Shown: positions 35,657 through 45,794 of the stretch, piece after piece
Position numbering within the stretch: position 1 is the first letter of the stretch
How the letters are laid out: every line of letters starts with the position of its first letter
Assembly (NCBI GenBank): GCA_963920665.1
Contig: OY987273.1
Span: 5,210,501-5,274,500, forward strand
DNA: 64,000 nucleotides
Source of the DNA: Straminergon stramineum
Taxonomy: Eukaryota > Streptophyta > Bryopsida > Hypnales > Calliergonaceae
Direction of reading: 5' to 3'
Translations under genes and position numbers: made by a program
Notes under the pieces: generated by a model
Told to the model about the DNA's origin: nothing
Seen by the model: only the letters and a program-made list of their open reading frames with translations
Database searches by the model: none

Positions 35657-37230
35657 ATGCATGGTGGGATTTTGAGGGCGCATGTGGCAAGCTCATTGCT
35701 CCAATTGCAAAGAAGATATTGGCCCAACCGATATCATCATCTTCATGTGAACATAATTGGAGTAGCTACTCTTTTGTTCGCAACAAATCTTTGAACAAGT
35801 TGAAGCCATAGAGAATAGAAGATTTGGTGTATATATACACCAATTCCAAAGGCTTAACCACATTGACCGAAAATGACGAGAAGAAGTGGTACCATGAGAA
35901 CATGGAGTCTGAGGATTTGGAAGGGTCTATCTTCGAAGATAAGGATGGTGAGCTTGTATTTGATGATGACGATGTCATGAACTACAACATGCACAATTTT
36001 CTCGATGAAATGTTTGAGAGCCTTAATCAGAACAATGAAGACTTCAAAGTCAATGATGGAGACATGTATGAGTTTTGATCAAATGAGGACAATTATAGGT
36101 TTGATGAAGATTTACCTTCCATAGCCAAATTTATGGATGGAACCAAGTTCATGAATAGACAAAATCTTCTATCAAACATGGAGGATGCATATGTTGAGAT
36201 AGCAGAGCCAAATAAAACAACAGTTGCTAGTGGTAAGAGTCTCAAAAAATGATGAAGTGATTCCAATTTTTGATGCTCCATCCACAACACACTCGGTAGT
36301 GGCACAAGCGAAAGAAAATGACAAACACAATGACAAGGGAGGATGTGAGGTGAAGGTCCAAATGAATTTGGGCAACACAAGTATTGTGTCAATAGCAATA
36401 CTGGCGAGCAAGAATAGTGTGGAACCAAATATTGAAAATAACAAATCACATGAAGAAAAAAAGAATGTTGATGCATATTTGATGAGTCAAAGGCTCAATT
36501 TTATTCAACAATGGTGACAACAAAAAAAAACTCATGCAAGATTCCCAAGAACCACCATGTAACAGTGGTAACACTCCTCTAAGTGTACTATTAAAAATTG
36601 GTAGCACAAATTTGGATGGTTTAGGACCCTTATGGCTTGGGAAATGGCATTTGAACCTTCCAAAGGAAATGGATCCTTGCATCAATCAAAGTCAAATATT
36701 TTTATCATGTACTAATGATGATAAGATCAAGACCTTGACTTCAATGGTTGCTCAGCATTGGGGCCATCCACCACAACATTCCATCATATTGTCAACCCAA
36801 ACACCACAGTCTTTCAATGCAATGCAGTTAATCACTTAAGGAGGGCTAAAAGAAAAAAAATTAGAGGTGAAAAAATCCTTTAAAGCCAATAAGAAAAGAA
36901 TAATGCAACCTTTCGCAATCTCCCCAACTAAGAGACCAAATGTAGGTAGAATTCCCCTTGATGCATGTCAATTTGTTACTAAGAGGAAAATAAAAACAAT
37001 CCTTAGACTTAAAGAAGGCATTGGTAAGTCCACATTAGGAGCAAAAAGGGAAAAGAAGAATGGCAAATCAATGAGATCTCTCACATCTATGCAAGTATAG
37101 GAAGGAGTGAGAATTGTATAATCTTCATCAAACAATATGGAAGACACATTCAGCAATGAAGACAATGAATAGGGAACTAGATGTAACAACAACAGGGCTA
37201 AGGTGAAAGGAGATAGTGATTACAAGCCTT

Positions 37231-37887
37231 CAGGATTGAAGGAATGTAGGCTTAGGTGTTTAATTAGGTGCTCATGATACATGGAGCATGTAATGGCAAT
37301 TGATTGTCTCAAGCTTTCATTGTAGTTGTAGTTTGCTTATTGATGTTGAAAATACCATTAGAATTTTTTTGGTCGCAAAACAAATAAAAATCACAAAAAA
37401 ATGAATTGTGTGTTTCTATAAATAAAGCATGATATATTGCATTGTAAGTGTATAATGCAACAATTTTGGATCCATAATTGGCTTAGTTTTGGTCATACTC
37501 AAAGTGAAAAGAATTACGAGATTGTTTGTGAAGTTTCCATTATTTTCAATGACAATTGCAATTAAAAAAGAGTACCAAAATCACAACTATAGAACTCAGT
37601 TTTTGAAGTTTGTTAGCAAGCTGTTGTTTCGCCTTGTTCTTCACGTCTACTAGCACATTTGCCAACTAAACTGTTGTTTGCCATTAGCCACCTAAAGTAC
37701 CTTGTGTCTACCACCTAAAGCACCCTACATCTGCCATTGACTGTCCACCATTTGATATCAATTGTGTTTGTCTATAGTAAGTTTTTTCAATGGTGGTTTT
37801 ACCTACCCAAGACGCTATGTCCGCCATGACCGGATGTCTAAATTTTGGACATAATTTGGCTCAGAATGTTCACTTTTGTCAACCTTG
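37231..37887. other. 3' region and right end of hAT copy 2
   Basis: Aligns by eye with the 3' regions of copies 1 and 3. It ends with CACTTTTGTCAACCTTG at 37871-37887, which read inward is the same CAAGGTTGAC end as the right end of the 18-kb element. GTCCAAAATTTAGAC-type sequence lies just inside. The following 8 bases are CCTCAAAT; I found no second copy of these 8 bases next to a matching end within this window, so the other end of this element is missing or outside. Confidence 0.7.
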
Positions 37888-38555
37888 CCTCAAATTGTTG
37901 AAAGTTGGAACTTCCCCTCTTCAAAGTACTAAAAAAGACTATATTTAGAAGTTCAACGAACTTACCTAATTTAGGAAATAATTGGTGGATATATAATGCG
38001 CTCTAAAATGATCATATTGATCCTTCTATTGGATCCCCTAAAATACAAATATTTATGAAGGAAACACTTAACCTTCCATTCACAACGAGTGTAGAAGTTA
38101 CATTTTTTAAGGTTTACAATTTACAACTTGGGATTTTCAGATGTACGGTTAGAAGACAAAGATGTATTATCTAGAGTTGTGTCTGATTATTACATCTATA
38201 AAGTTTCTATGTAGGTCTTTGGACAATGATCATCTTGGGTTACCCCAAAATAGGCATTTATATACTATAATGAATGTCAATCCATTTCACTTTGTTAAAT
38301 GAATTCATCATTTAAATATAAGAAAGTATGATTTCACAAAATGTAGTTTTACTACCTACATGTATAATGTATCAAGAAAAAAAAATCATCATAAACAAAC
38401 AATTTTAAGAATTTTTCATGAATTTGTAAGTAGAAAAACATGGTTTTGTCCTATGTGTCGTACGTGTAGCGTGCGGTAAATACCATTTACAACACCCAAA
38501 CGTGTAAACTAACTTGAAATATCGTCCCAGGAGATTCTAGTATGTTGTTGCAAGC
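37888..38555. other. Non-coding stretch, nothing recognised
   Basis: AT-rich. Near 38455-38500 there is a GC-richer patch (GTCGTACGTGTAGCGTGCGG) that may mark the outer part of the next element. Confidence 0.4.
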
Positions 38556-41500
38556 CTAAGTTATCCGTTCTACCAACTTAAGCACTCTCTTTCCAGATTC
38601 CAATCCGGATTCACTCATTTTCCAGATTCCGGATTCGTCTCTTCACTCATAAACACTAGTTTTTGGTACCTCTATTTTACCCTCAAAGGGTCCACCTTTG
38701 ATTGTATGGAGGGGTAGGGACTTACCACTCGTATTCTTCACACTCTCTTCACTCTCTAAACCACACCATACACCGTTAGACCAAGTGTTGTACTGGATCG
38801 ACCAGAAACACTCTCACAACTCTCTAGATGGCCAATCCGGAAGGCAGGTTACTCAGAACCGTAACAAGTCTTCTCCACTACAACGAGTCAACGACAGACC
38901 AACAGAAATCGGAACTTGTACAAGGATTGTAAGTCGTTTGCAAGACTGATCCTAGGATTTGGCTGACCTTCCGGTAAGTGATGTGGGGATTTCTTCCACT
39001 AGCGGTTGCTTATCTTTCTATGGAACCCTCCTTGGTATTCCAAACCTGCACCCACACCACTCCTAATCAGATTCCCATTCCAAGAGTTTAAAGACATGTG
39101 CTCAAGACCAAAATCACTAGTCTAGACAATGGCATAAACGTTCCTCACAACTCAGCTCTAAGTTCCCTCAGATCCGGATTCCTCCTTTCCTCCTCCTCTC
39201 TTACACTTCCACACATTGACAAGACAACTCTGGAAAGCTGGATATACGACAGATCAATTCCTGAGGGTCCACTTAGTGGCTCAGATTAAAAGAAAGGATG
39301 ACAAAATATAAACTATAATGCTAGGATAGAATGAGAGGCAACAAACCTGCTCCTCCCTTAAAAACTCAAAAACAACCAAAGCCAAAAAGGCAAAAAGGGC
39401 ACCCGAAAATCCAAGTGACCACTTACAAACTCCTCGAGAAATCCGGAAAAGTGAGATCCTACAAATCCGGAACCCGGTCCCACACTTGGAAATTCGGATC
39501 CGATTCAAAATTTTAAATTCTAACTGCCTAAAGAAGAATTCTAACTACTTCGCCTTCCACGCTTTCTTTTGGCTGCTCCCGCCTTGACTCGCTAGTGCTC
39601 GCGTGGATGACCTCAGTGTTGCCTTCGGAGTTGCCTTGATTGGTGTCATCCGTAATGCTACCCGGGTTTGGATCTTCCGGATTTCCGGAGGAGAGTAGTC
39701 CCCTCTTCCTCGTCCTCATCCTCTGATCCGGTCTGGTACTCTTCCTCCTCAAATTTCTCAATCTAAGTTATCTCCCTATCGTTCTCCTTGCCTAGAGACG
39801 TCTCATTTAACACGATGGGCTTGATCTCTTTCCTTGGTTGCTCCTCTTGCAACATGTGCTCGAATTCTTCTAGATGAGTCCGGGCCGGATTCAACAATCC
39901 CCCAATCCGCTCCGTCAATTCACCCCGGGTTTGGGTGTGAGGTGTCAAAAGTGGCTCCTTCTCTGGAAGGTGGAATACTAGGACAAGTGGTGAAATTGTA
40001 ATCTCTGGAGGTGCTAACTTCCGTGTCGCATCCGGTTGCTTACTTGTCTCGGGGGATGTCTTCACACTCCCCCGGATTGTCTTCTCCAGTTGCTTGGAGA
40101 AGGGTTCCATCAAATACCGGAGAGTTTCTTGCGGGGCTTCCAGTTTTGACGGAAGTGGCATTGAGGCTATGAGCTTGACTGGAGTTTCCGTGTCAAAATG
40201 GATCCCCGGAAAGTTGGAGAAGTCCATTACCCGGTCAGGGTCGATCCGCCCAAGTAGCTGCCTCATCTCCTTCAGCGTAATCTCCATTCGCGAGGAGAAG
40301 TCCACCAGTATCCGAATCACCTTGGATCCAGTGAGGTGCCCTTCCTTGGTCAACCGGTTCTGAACTAGAGCCGCCTTCATCACAAGGTCGGTCGGCTTGT
40401 CCACCAACCCGGATAAGTTCTTCAGTAGTTGCAGGGCTTCCTTCTCCCTTTGTTTTGCTGCAGCCATCTCCCCTTGAGCCCAGCTCAGTCTTACTTGAAG
40501 GTCTGCTTTCTCCTTCTCTAGGGTTTCAATCTGCTTGTCTTTCTTCTCGAGAACTTCCGGATTCGGAAGTTTCTTCAAGATGTCGAGGATGTCTTCCGGC
40601 TCCGTCTTCAATTCTCGGCTAATCCTCCTTAGCAGATCCACCAGGTTCTTGTGGTACTCGTGCGCTTGTAGTACCCAGTTGAACCCGGTCTTGAAGAATC
40701 CAGATATGCTACCTTCTTCTTCCACGGATATCTTCTGTTGGGCCGGAAGCTTCCCCCGAGATGTCGGATCCATGGACTTCTGTCGCCTACACTCCAGGAG
40801 TTGTTCGTCCTCTTCCGGATCCTCTTCCTCCTCCATCGGCGGTTGTTCTGTTGTCACATCTTCCGTGAGGCCGTATTGGAGGATGGTCGCTTCGGTGTTG
40901 TACTCTACCATTTCCGCATCACTTAAAAGCTCTGCGTAGTGGTAGAGGTGGAAAAGATATAGCCCTATGGGACTAGTCTTTCCTTTTCCTACGTTGGTGG
41001 TAAGCTTGGAGACCACTGACCCAATTACCTTGCCCCAACTGAGTGGTCTACCCTCCATAGCACCAAATATGGTGTTTGCTACCGTAACCGTAACCCGGGT
41101 AGGCTTTTCTGGATAGAGGATGGGGATCAAGAACTCTAGGACATGCCTGTGCCTTGCATCCAGGCAGTCACTAATAGCATACCCTTCCTTAGAATGGGCT
41201 GCGTTCTTGAACTTCCCTACCGTAAACTTGTCTATTCGAGAAGCTAAACCGGATCCCTTTTAAGGGAATCCATAAACCTTAGCCTAGACTTCATTAGTCC
41301 AAGTTGCAGGCTTCCCTCTTACTGTCAACTTGTACTAGTTTGAGGCACCTACAATCAGCTCCTGGATCATCCGGTTGTTCTTTACGGTCCATGGCCGCAA
41401 GAATAGACCGACACACCCTATCTCATTGAGGTCGTCCTCTAGCTGGGATCTCTCTCTCAACCTTTCTAGAATGGTTGGACAAACCATCCACCTCGTGACC

Positions 41501-41850
41501 AAAGGTTTCCGGATATCTCCCTCCGCCATTACAAAACCACTCTCAAATCTGCACACGTAGTAGTTCCTCACCCGATCACTAACTCACCACTCTTTCACTC
41601 AACTACACGTGCACAAAACAGTTGTGGAAGAAAGAGGAAGAACAAATGAGAGTGGCAGGGTTAAGTACCTGTCAAATTACCGACCGTTCGTAAGGCGGAC
41701 CGTTTACCCGTAACGGGTCCCTATTTTCCTAGGCTGAAAGTCTAGTCAGTAGGCTATCGCTATCCGGGTTTCCGGATTCTAGATTTGTCCTAGATCCCAT
41801 TACGGATTACCTAGAGTATCTTCTTAGTCTTAATGAGTTGTTTAGACTAA
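38556..41850. mobile_element. GC-richer island with TCCGGA palindromes (probable transposable element)
   Basis: Base composition and word use change abruptly against the AT-rich flanks. The palindrome AATCCGGATT or its TCCGGA core recurs on both sides of a coding region: on the left near 38605, 38627, 38835, 39172, 39440, 39465 and 39497, and on the right near 41510 and 41772, with many copies inside the gene itself. No terminal inverted repeat, long terminal repeat or target duplication could be paired by eye, so boundaries are approximate and the class is unknown. Confidence 0.5.
39658..41571 (-). pseudogene. Unrecognised element-borne protein gene, about 640 codons, nearly open
   Basis: A single frame runs from 41571 to a stop at 39658-39660. 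It is interrupted by TAG/TAA at about 41335, 41287 and 41261 and by one stop at 39763. A better start may be the internal Met at about 41529 (MAEGDIRKPLVTRWMV). Readable parts are RSQLEDDLNEIGCVGLFLRP, IPILYPEKPTRVTVTVANTI, SWGKVIGSVVSKLTTNVGKG, an acidic patch (EEEEDPEEDEQ), a charged coiled-coil-like stretch (KKDKQIETLEKEKADLQVRL, about 40540-40480) and an acidic C-terminus (KFEEEEYQTGSEDEDEEE). I do not recognise the family. The hydrophobic N-terminal half followed by coiled coil is reminiscent of plant gag-like or plant-mobile-domain proteins, but that is a guess. It is the least decayed ORF in the window. Confidence 0.6.
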
Positions 41851-42398
41851 GAGTGTTTTTAATCCTTTTTGCTTGTTAGAGACTTTGAAAAATTCTAAAT
41901 AATTATGCACTCTTAAATACTAACATGGTGACTTCTAAGATTACGGCTTGCGACACTATGTACCTAGTTACCTCTAGAAAGAGCATTTGGAATATAAAAT
42001 AATGTTATTTTAATATCATACTTGGATATGACTTATATTTAGTAGTACAATATATGAAATGATTAATTTTATGCAAACAAATTTAGTGAATTCTCCACTA
42101 TCGTACTTGCACATCCCAAAATTTAGTGATTCTTCTCATCTTTATCAATATATACACAAATTTCAACAATTAGATTAAAAAAACCTCATTAGAATTATAC
42201 ATCTTCATTTTGGTGATTTGGTCATTTGAGGTGTAAGAATATTTTTTCATTCTAGGGTCTTCCTACTTGATGAAAATTAACAAATTAAACAAACTTTGAA
42301 GAGTTTATACAAAAATCACCTAATTTATGTGTCCAAAAAGTGATACCACAAGATGACCATTGCCCCTTCCAATCCTTATATCAGATGTCATGACTATT
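41851..42398. other. Non-coding AT-rich stretch
   Basis: No ORF, repeat or terminal structure recognised. Confidence 0.5.
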
Positions 42399-43200
42399 CA
42401 CTACAACTAAACATGTGTTTTACGACTACAAAATACGATTGTAGTGAGTGGTAAAATCTAAAAATATGACTAAAGCTAAAAACACTATAGATGATGTATG
42501 ATACAATTGGGTCTAGTCATTACCAATTAGTCAAATTTTTCATGAGTCATATTTGTAGTCATATGTGTTGGGGGTATAATTATACATTTACTGCCTATAT
42601 AGCGTATACGTTGACTATCCTTAAAGTCTTGACTTTTTCTTGAGTTGCTTAGGCAAATTAAAAAAAAGCCTACGCATATGACTCCATGTAGTCATATTTT
42701 AAGCTGACGTGGAGTATGACTATAATGAGTTATATTTTGGCTGATGTAGCATATGACTTTTTGTAGTCATATTTTTAGTTGATGTGAAAAATGACTCTCG
42801 TGAGTCATATTTTTTGTCAATGTGAAAAATGACTCTCATGAGTCATATTCTCTACATGTTGATGTAGAAAATGACTCTAGTGGGTTATACTTTTTGTTGA
42901 TGTGGAATATGACCTTCATGAATCATATTTTTTATTGATGTGAAATATTACTCATGTAAGTTATTTTGGCTCATGTAGTAGTTAACATAGAATGATACTA
43001 GTAATTTTATGATTCCATATAGTCATACTTTTAAAAGTATAGAGTCACATTATTGGCATGAATGTGAGCATTATATAACTACAACAAGTCATATTTTGGC
43101 TAAGATATAGTATAAAATATGACTCAAGCAAGTGATATTTGTAACTAGGTGACTTAAGGTTTATACTAGCTTTTGTCATAAACTATAATCACATTTTTCA
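42399..43200. repeat. ATGACTC...GAGTCAT palindrome array, about 40-bp period
   Basis: Starts with CACTACAACTAAACATGTG. From about 42675 to 42950, eight units step 38-42 bp, each holding a palindrome such as ATGACTCTCATGAGTCAT or ATGACTTTTTGTAGTCAT followed by a spacer like ATTTTTTGTTGATGTGAAA. Scattered single copies continue to about 43145. A matching cluster lies at 44380-44470. There is no coding content. The CACTAC start hints at a CACTA-type element, but I found no inverted GTAGTG end to pair with it. Confidence 0.7.
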
Positions 43201-43559
43201 TACATTCTAAATTGACTTGTGGCATTGCAATCATGCATCAACATGGTTTAGCACCTAAATAAATGATTCCATCCAATGAAAACTAAGTATATGTGATTTT
43301 TAAGATGTACAATAGACAGTTATATTCAAGGGAGAAAATGCAAGAGAAAATGTGACTCTTTTCAATGACATTTATTAGTCACTAACACAACATATCACAA
43401 TGATACTCTATAAATGTATATTCCTACATGCTCTAGAACTTATATTCCTTATAAAAATGTGAAGAAGTTGCCTTTCTAGTGTTGTAAGTAGTCTCTGATA
43501 ACTTCATTCCAACTTTAAGTGCTTACATGTATAATGATGGAGATTATTTTTTAGTGAAT

Positions 43560-44300
43560 AAACAATATAGATCAACCTTTAAAGATTCAAGGCAACAAAA
43601 AATATGAATCACAAGTTTAAAGTAAGAAAAATCCATAACCACTACATCTCTAGAAATCACAAACAAATAAGAAGAAAGAACAACAATAGGGATAAAAGGA
43701 ACAAGCACTAGAAGGTAGCAAGTGCTAAGAGGTAATAACAAGCAAGAAGAAATAAGAATTAAGATGCAAAAAACAACAAGAGACACAACGTAAGATGCAA
43801 TAAAATATAACAAAATACAACAAATAACAAGAAAAAGAAAGAACCAAGATGCAATAAGAAGCAACAAGAAATACAATTTAAGATGCAATAAATTAAAAAA
43901 AAAATAGAACTAAGACGCAACAAGAAGCAACAACAAACACAATTTAAGATGCAATAAAATGCAACAAATAACAAGAAAAAGAAAGAAAGAAAAAGCAATA
44001 AGAAACACAGGTTAAAATGCATCAAGAAGAAATTAAAAACAAGAACTAAGAAACAATAAGAAACAAGAACTAAAAAGCAAGAATTAAGATGAAGCAAGAA
44101 TTAAGATGTAACAAGAAGAAACTACAAACAAGGAGCAAAAACTAAGAAGCAATAAGAGGCAAGAATTAGGAGGCAAGAATTAAGAGCTAACAAAAAGAAA
44201 CTAGAAGCAAGGATCAAGAACTAGTAAGCAAGAAAAAACAAGAGCTAGAAAACAACAAGAAGCAAAATGTAAGAGGCAATAAAAAACAAAGAAGAGAAAG
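43560..44300 (+). repeat. Polypurine tract with AAGATGCAA words
   Basis: About 700 bases are strongly A/G-biased on the plus strand. They are built of variants of AAGAACTAAGAAGCAA and TAAGATGCAATAAGA, the latter recurring about every 60-70 bp in the first half. Open frames on the opposite strand are rich in Leu, Phe and Cys and are composition artefacts. It lies between two clusters of the ATGACTC palindrome, so it is probably the interior of the same non-autonomous element. Confidence 0.7.
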
Positions 44301-44379
44301 AAATGGCGGCTAGGGTTTTAAAACCCTAAATCAGTGGTGACTACACAAAAGTGGTGGCTAAGGTTTTAAAATCCTAGTC

Positions 44380-44470
44380 ATGTGACTTGTCCAAGTTATG
44401 TACATGACTTGCTCTAGTCATATGACTTGACATAGTCATGCAACTCACTAAATATGACTATACTATGCAA
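44380..44470. repeat. Right cluster of ATGACT / AGTCAT words
   Basis: CATGTGACTTG, CATGACTTGC, AGTCATATGACTTG, AGTCATGCAACT and ATATGACTATACT occur within 90 bp. This mirrors the array at 42675-43145 on the other side of the polypurine tract. It lies about 120 bp outside the left end of the 18-kb hAT element. Confidence 0.6.
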
Positions 44471-44599
44471 CTCAACTATTTTAACAAAAAAATTTGCTAC
44501 AAAGTGGATGTATGGTGCAATTTAACTCTACAAAATGTCCAAAGGGAAGTTGCAAGGCCTTAAACAACTATAGTTATGGCAAAAAACAGACAACTAAGC

Positions 44600-44800
44600 C
44601 AAGGTTGATGAAAGTGAGCGTCCCAAGCAAAATCGTGTCCAAAAATTGGACGTCTAGACGCATGGAATCGGCGGATGATACGTCTCTAGTGGGTAAAAAA
44701 CACTGTCCGCAAATTTAACCTGGGTGAATGTGGTCGGGTGGATGGGCAAATGGCTAGTGGCTAGTGGCGGATGCGTAGAGGCCTATAGGGAGACACATAG
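44600..44800. repeat. Left terminal inverted repeat and subterminal region of the 18-kb element
   Basis: Starts CAAGGTTGATGA. Inside lie the inverted pair GTCCAAAAATTGGAC (44637-44651), GACGTCTAGACG, and GC-rich words (GGCGGATG, CTGTCCGC, GGTCGGGTGGATGG, GGCGGATGCG). The corresponding ends of copies 1 and 2 share the GTCCAAAAATTGGACGT-like block and GTTTGCGGA. These are probable transposase binding sites by position. Confidence 0.75.
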
Positions 44801-44829
44801 CAACCCTAAAGGCCTAAACTAACCCTGGA

Positions 44830-45440
44830 TTGGGGTGAGGGTTTAGAATTCCAAAAAGGCTTAATAAATGTGCAACGAATCCAACCTTTAACATCCAAAA
44901 AGAAGTCATGATGACCTTTGAGTCTTCAAGGCATCTTCAAGCAATACTTAGAAGGTATTGGTTTTCTATGGAGGTCTTGAGTTCAATCCCCAATGAGATC
45001 ATTTGGATTGGTTCTAGTAGCCAACCTTAATAAAAAATTAAAAAGAAATAGGAAAACATCAAGTCGGTTCCTTGTTGTATGTGGGAGTGAAAGTGATTTA
45101 ATTCTAAAGGTTTAAGAGATAGACCTAAAGGATTTGGAGGGCTAGTATTGAATTTAAGACAGAGATGATCGTTGAGCACCAAGGTCGCAAGGTGTACAAT
45201 GAAAATCTCCGTCCTAAATTCAAAATTGACCCTTCAAAAGTTCAAAACCTTCAAGTGACATCTCCGAAACCTTTAAAATGAAATGATGTTTCTTACTCAC
45301 CTATTAGAGAGACCAAACTTGACGTTTTGTATTTTTGAAGAGAGCTTAATTTTTTAATACAAAGCTTCAAGTAAACCTTGATTCCTTGAATGCTTTTTAC
45401 AATAACATATGGACTATCCTTTGTAGTGTACTCAACCAAA
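44830..45440. other. Insertion in the 3' region of hAT copy 3, with a SINE-like patch
   Basis: Copies 1 and 2 go almost directly from the GCAATTATA region to the GC-rich terminal block, while copy 3 has about 600 extra bases here. Within it, TTAGAAGGTATTGGTTTTC followed by GAGTTCAATCCC (44946-45000) resembles an RNA polymerase III box A/box B pair, as in tRNA-derived SINEs. The ends and target duplication of the inserted piece are not clear. Confidence 0.4.
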
Positions 45441-45794
45441 GAAATTGTACACTATAATTGCAATTATAAATTATCAAGAGAAAGGATTAAAAAAAAATTC
45501 AAAATTCTCTTCACCTTGAAAATTACCAAATCTATGATTCTATGACAATCATGAAGTCAAAATTGTTGCATTATATATGTATCTTGCAATGTATCATACT
45601 TCATACAAAGAAAGAGGAACACAATCAATTTTGGGGGGACTTCTTCTTGGTTTTGCAATTCAAAAAAATGTAATCATATTTTCAACAACAATAAGCAAAC
45701 TCCAACTGTAATGAAAGCTTCAGACAACCAATTGCCATTACATGCTCAATGTATCATAAGCACCTAAACACCTAAGCCTACATCCCTTGAATCT

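Larger units (their letters stand above)
33616..37230 (+). pseudogene. hAT transposase, copy 2, with two nested MITEs
   Basis: Starts at ATG 33616 (MTNDWSM), followed by the zinc-finger remnant KCKACN*VFTKMVSYMLSHLG. The DUF659-type core begins about 34290 (LSIDGWGLVIN) with LYVSFVGEQFLGLVDTSGVE-like sequence to 34470. The dimerisation block SSSCEHNWSSYSFVRNK lies near 35730-35790, then the acidic tail (35824-36078) and basic end (36867-37100). It is the most decayed of the three copies, with many stops and frame changes. Two insertions (34861-35007 and 35517-35648) are absent at the corresponding points of copies 1 and 3. The final stop is lost or shifted, so the end is set by alignment to the GDSDYKP end of copy 3. 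Confidence 0.85.

Noticed and set aside
42399..42445. CACTA transposon start (CACTACAAC...)
   Set aside because: No inverted partner end or 3-bp duplication could be found, so it is not called as a bounded element.
43544..44097. Leu/Phe/Cys-rich minus-strand ORFs resembling membrane proteins
   Set aside because: They are the complement of a polypurine tract.
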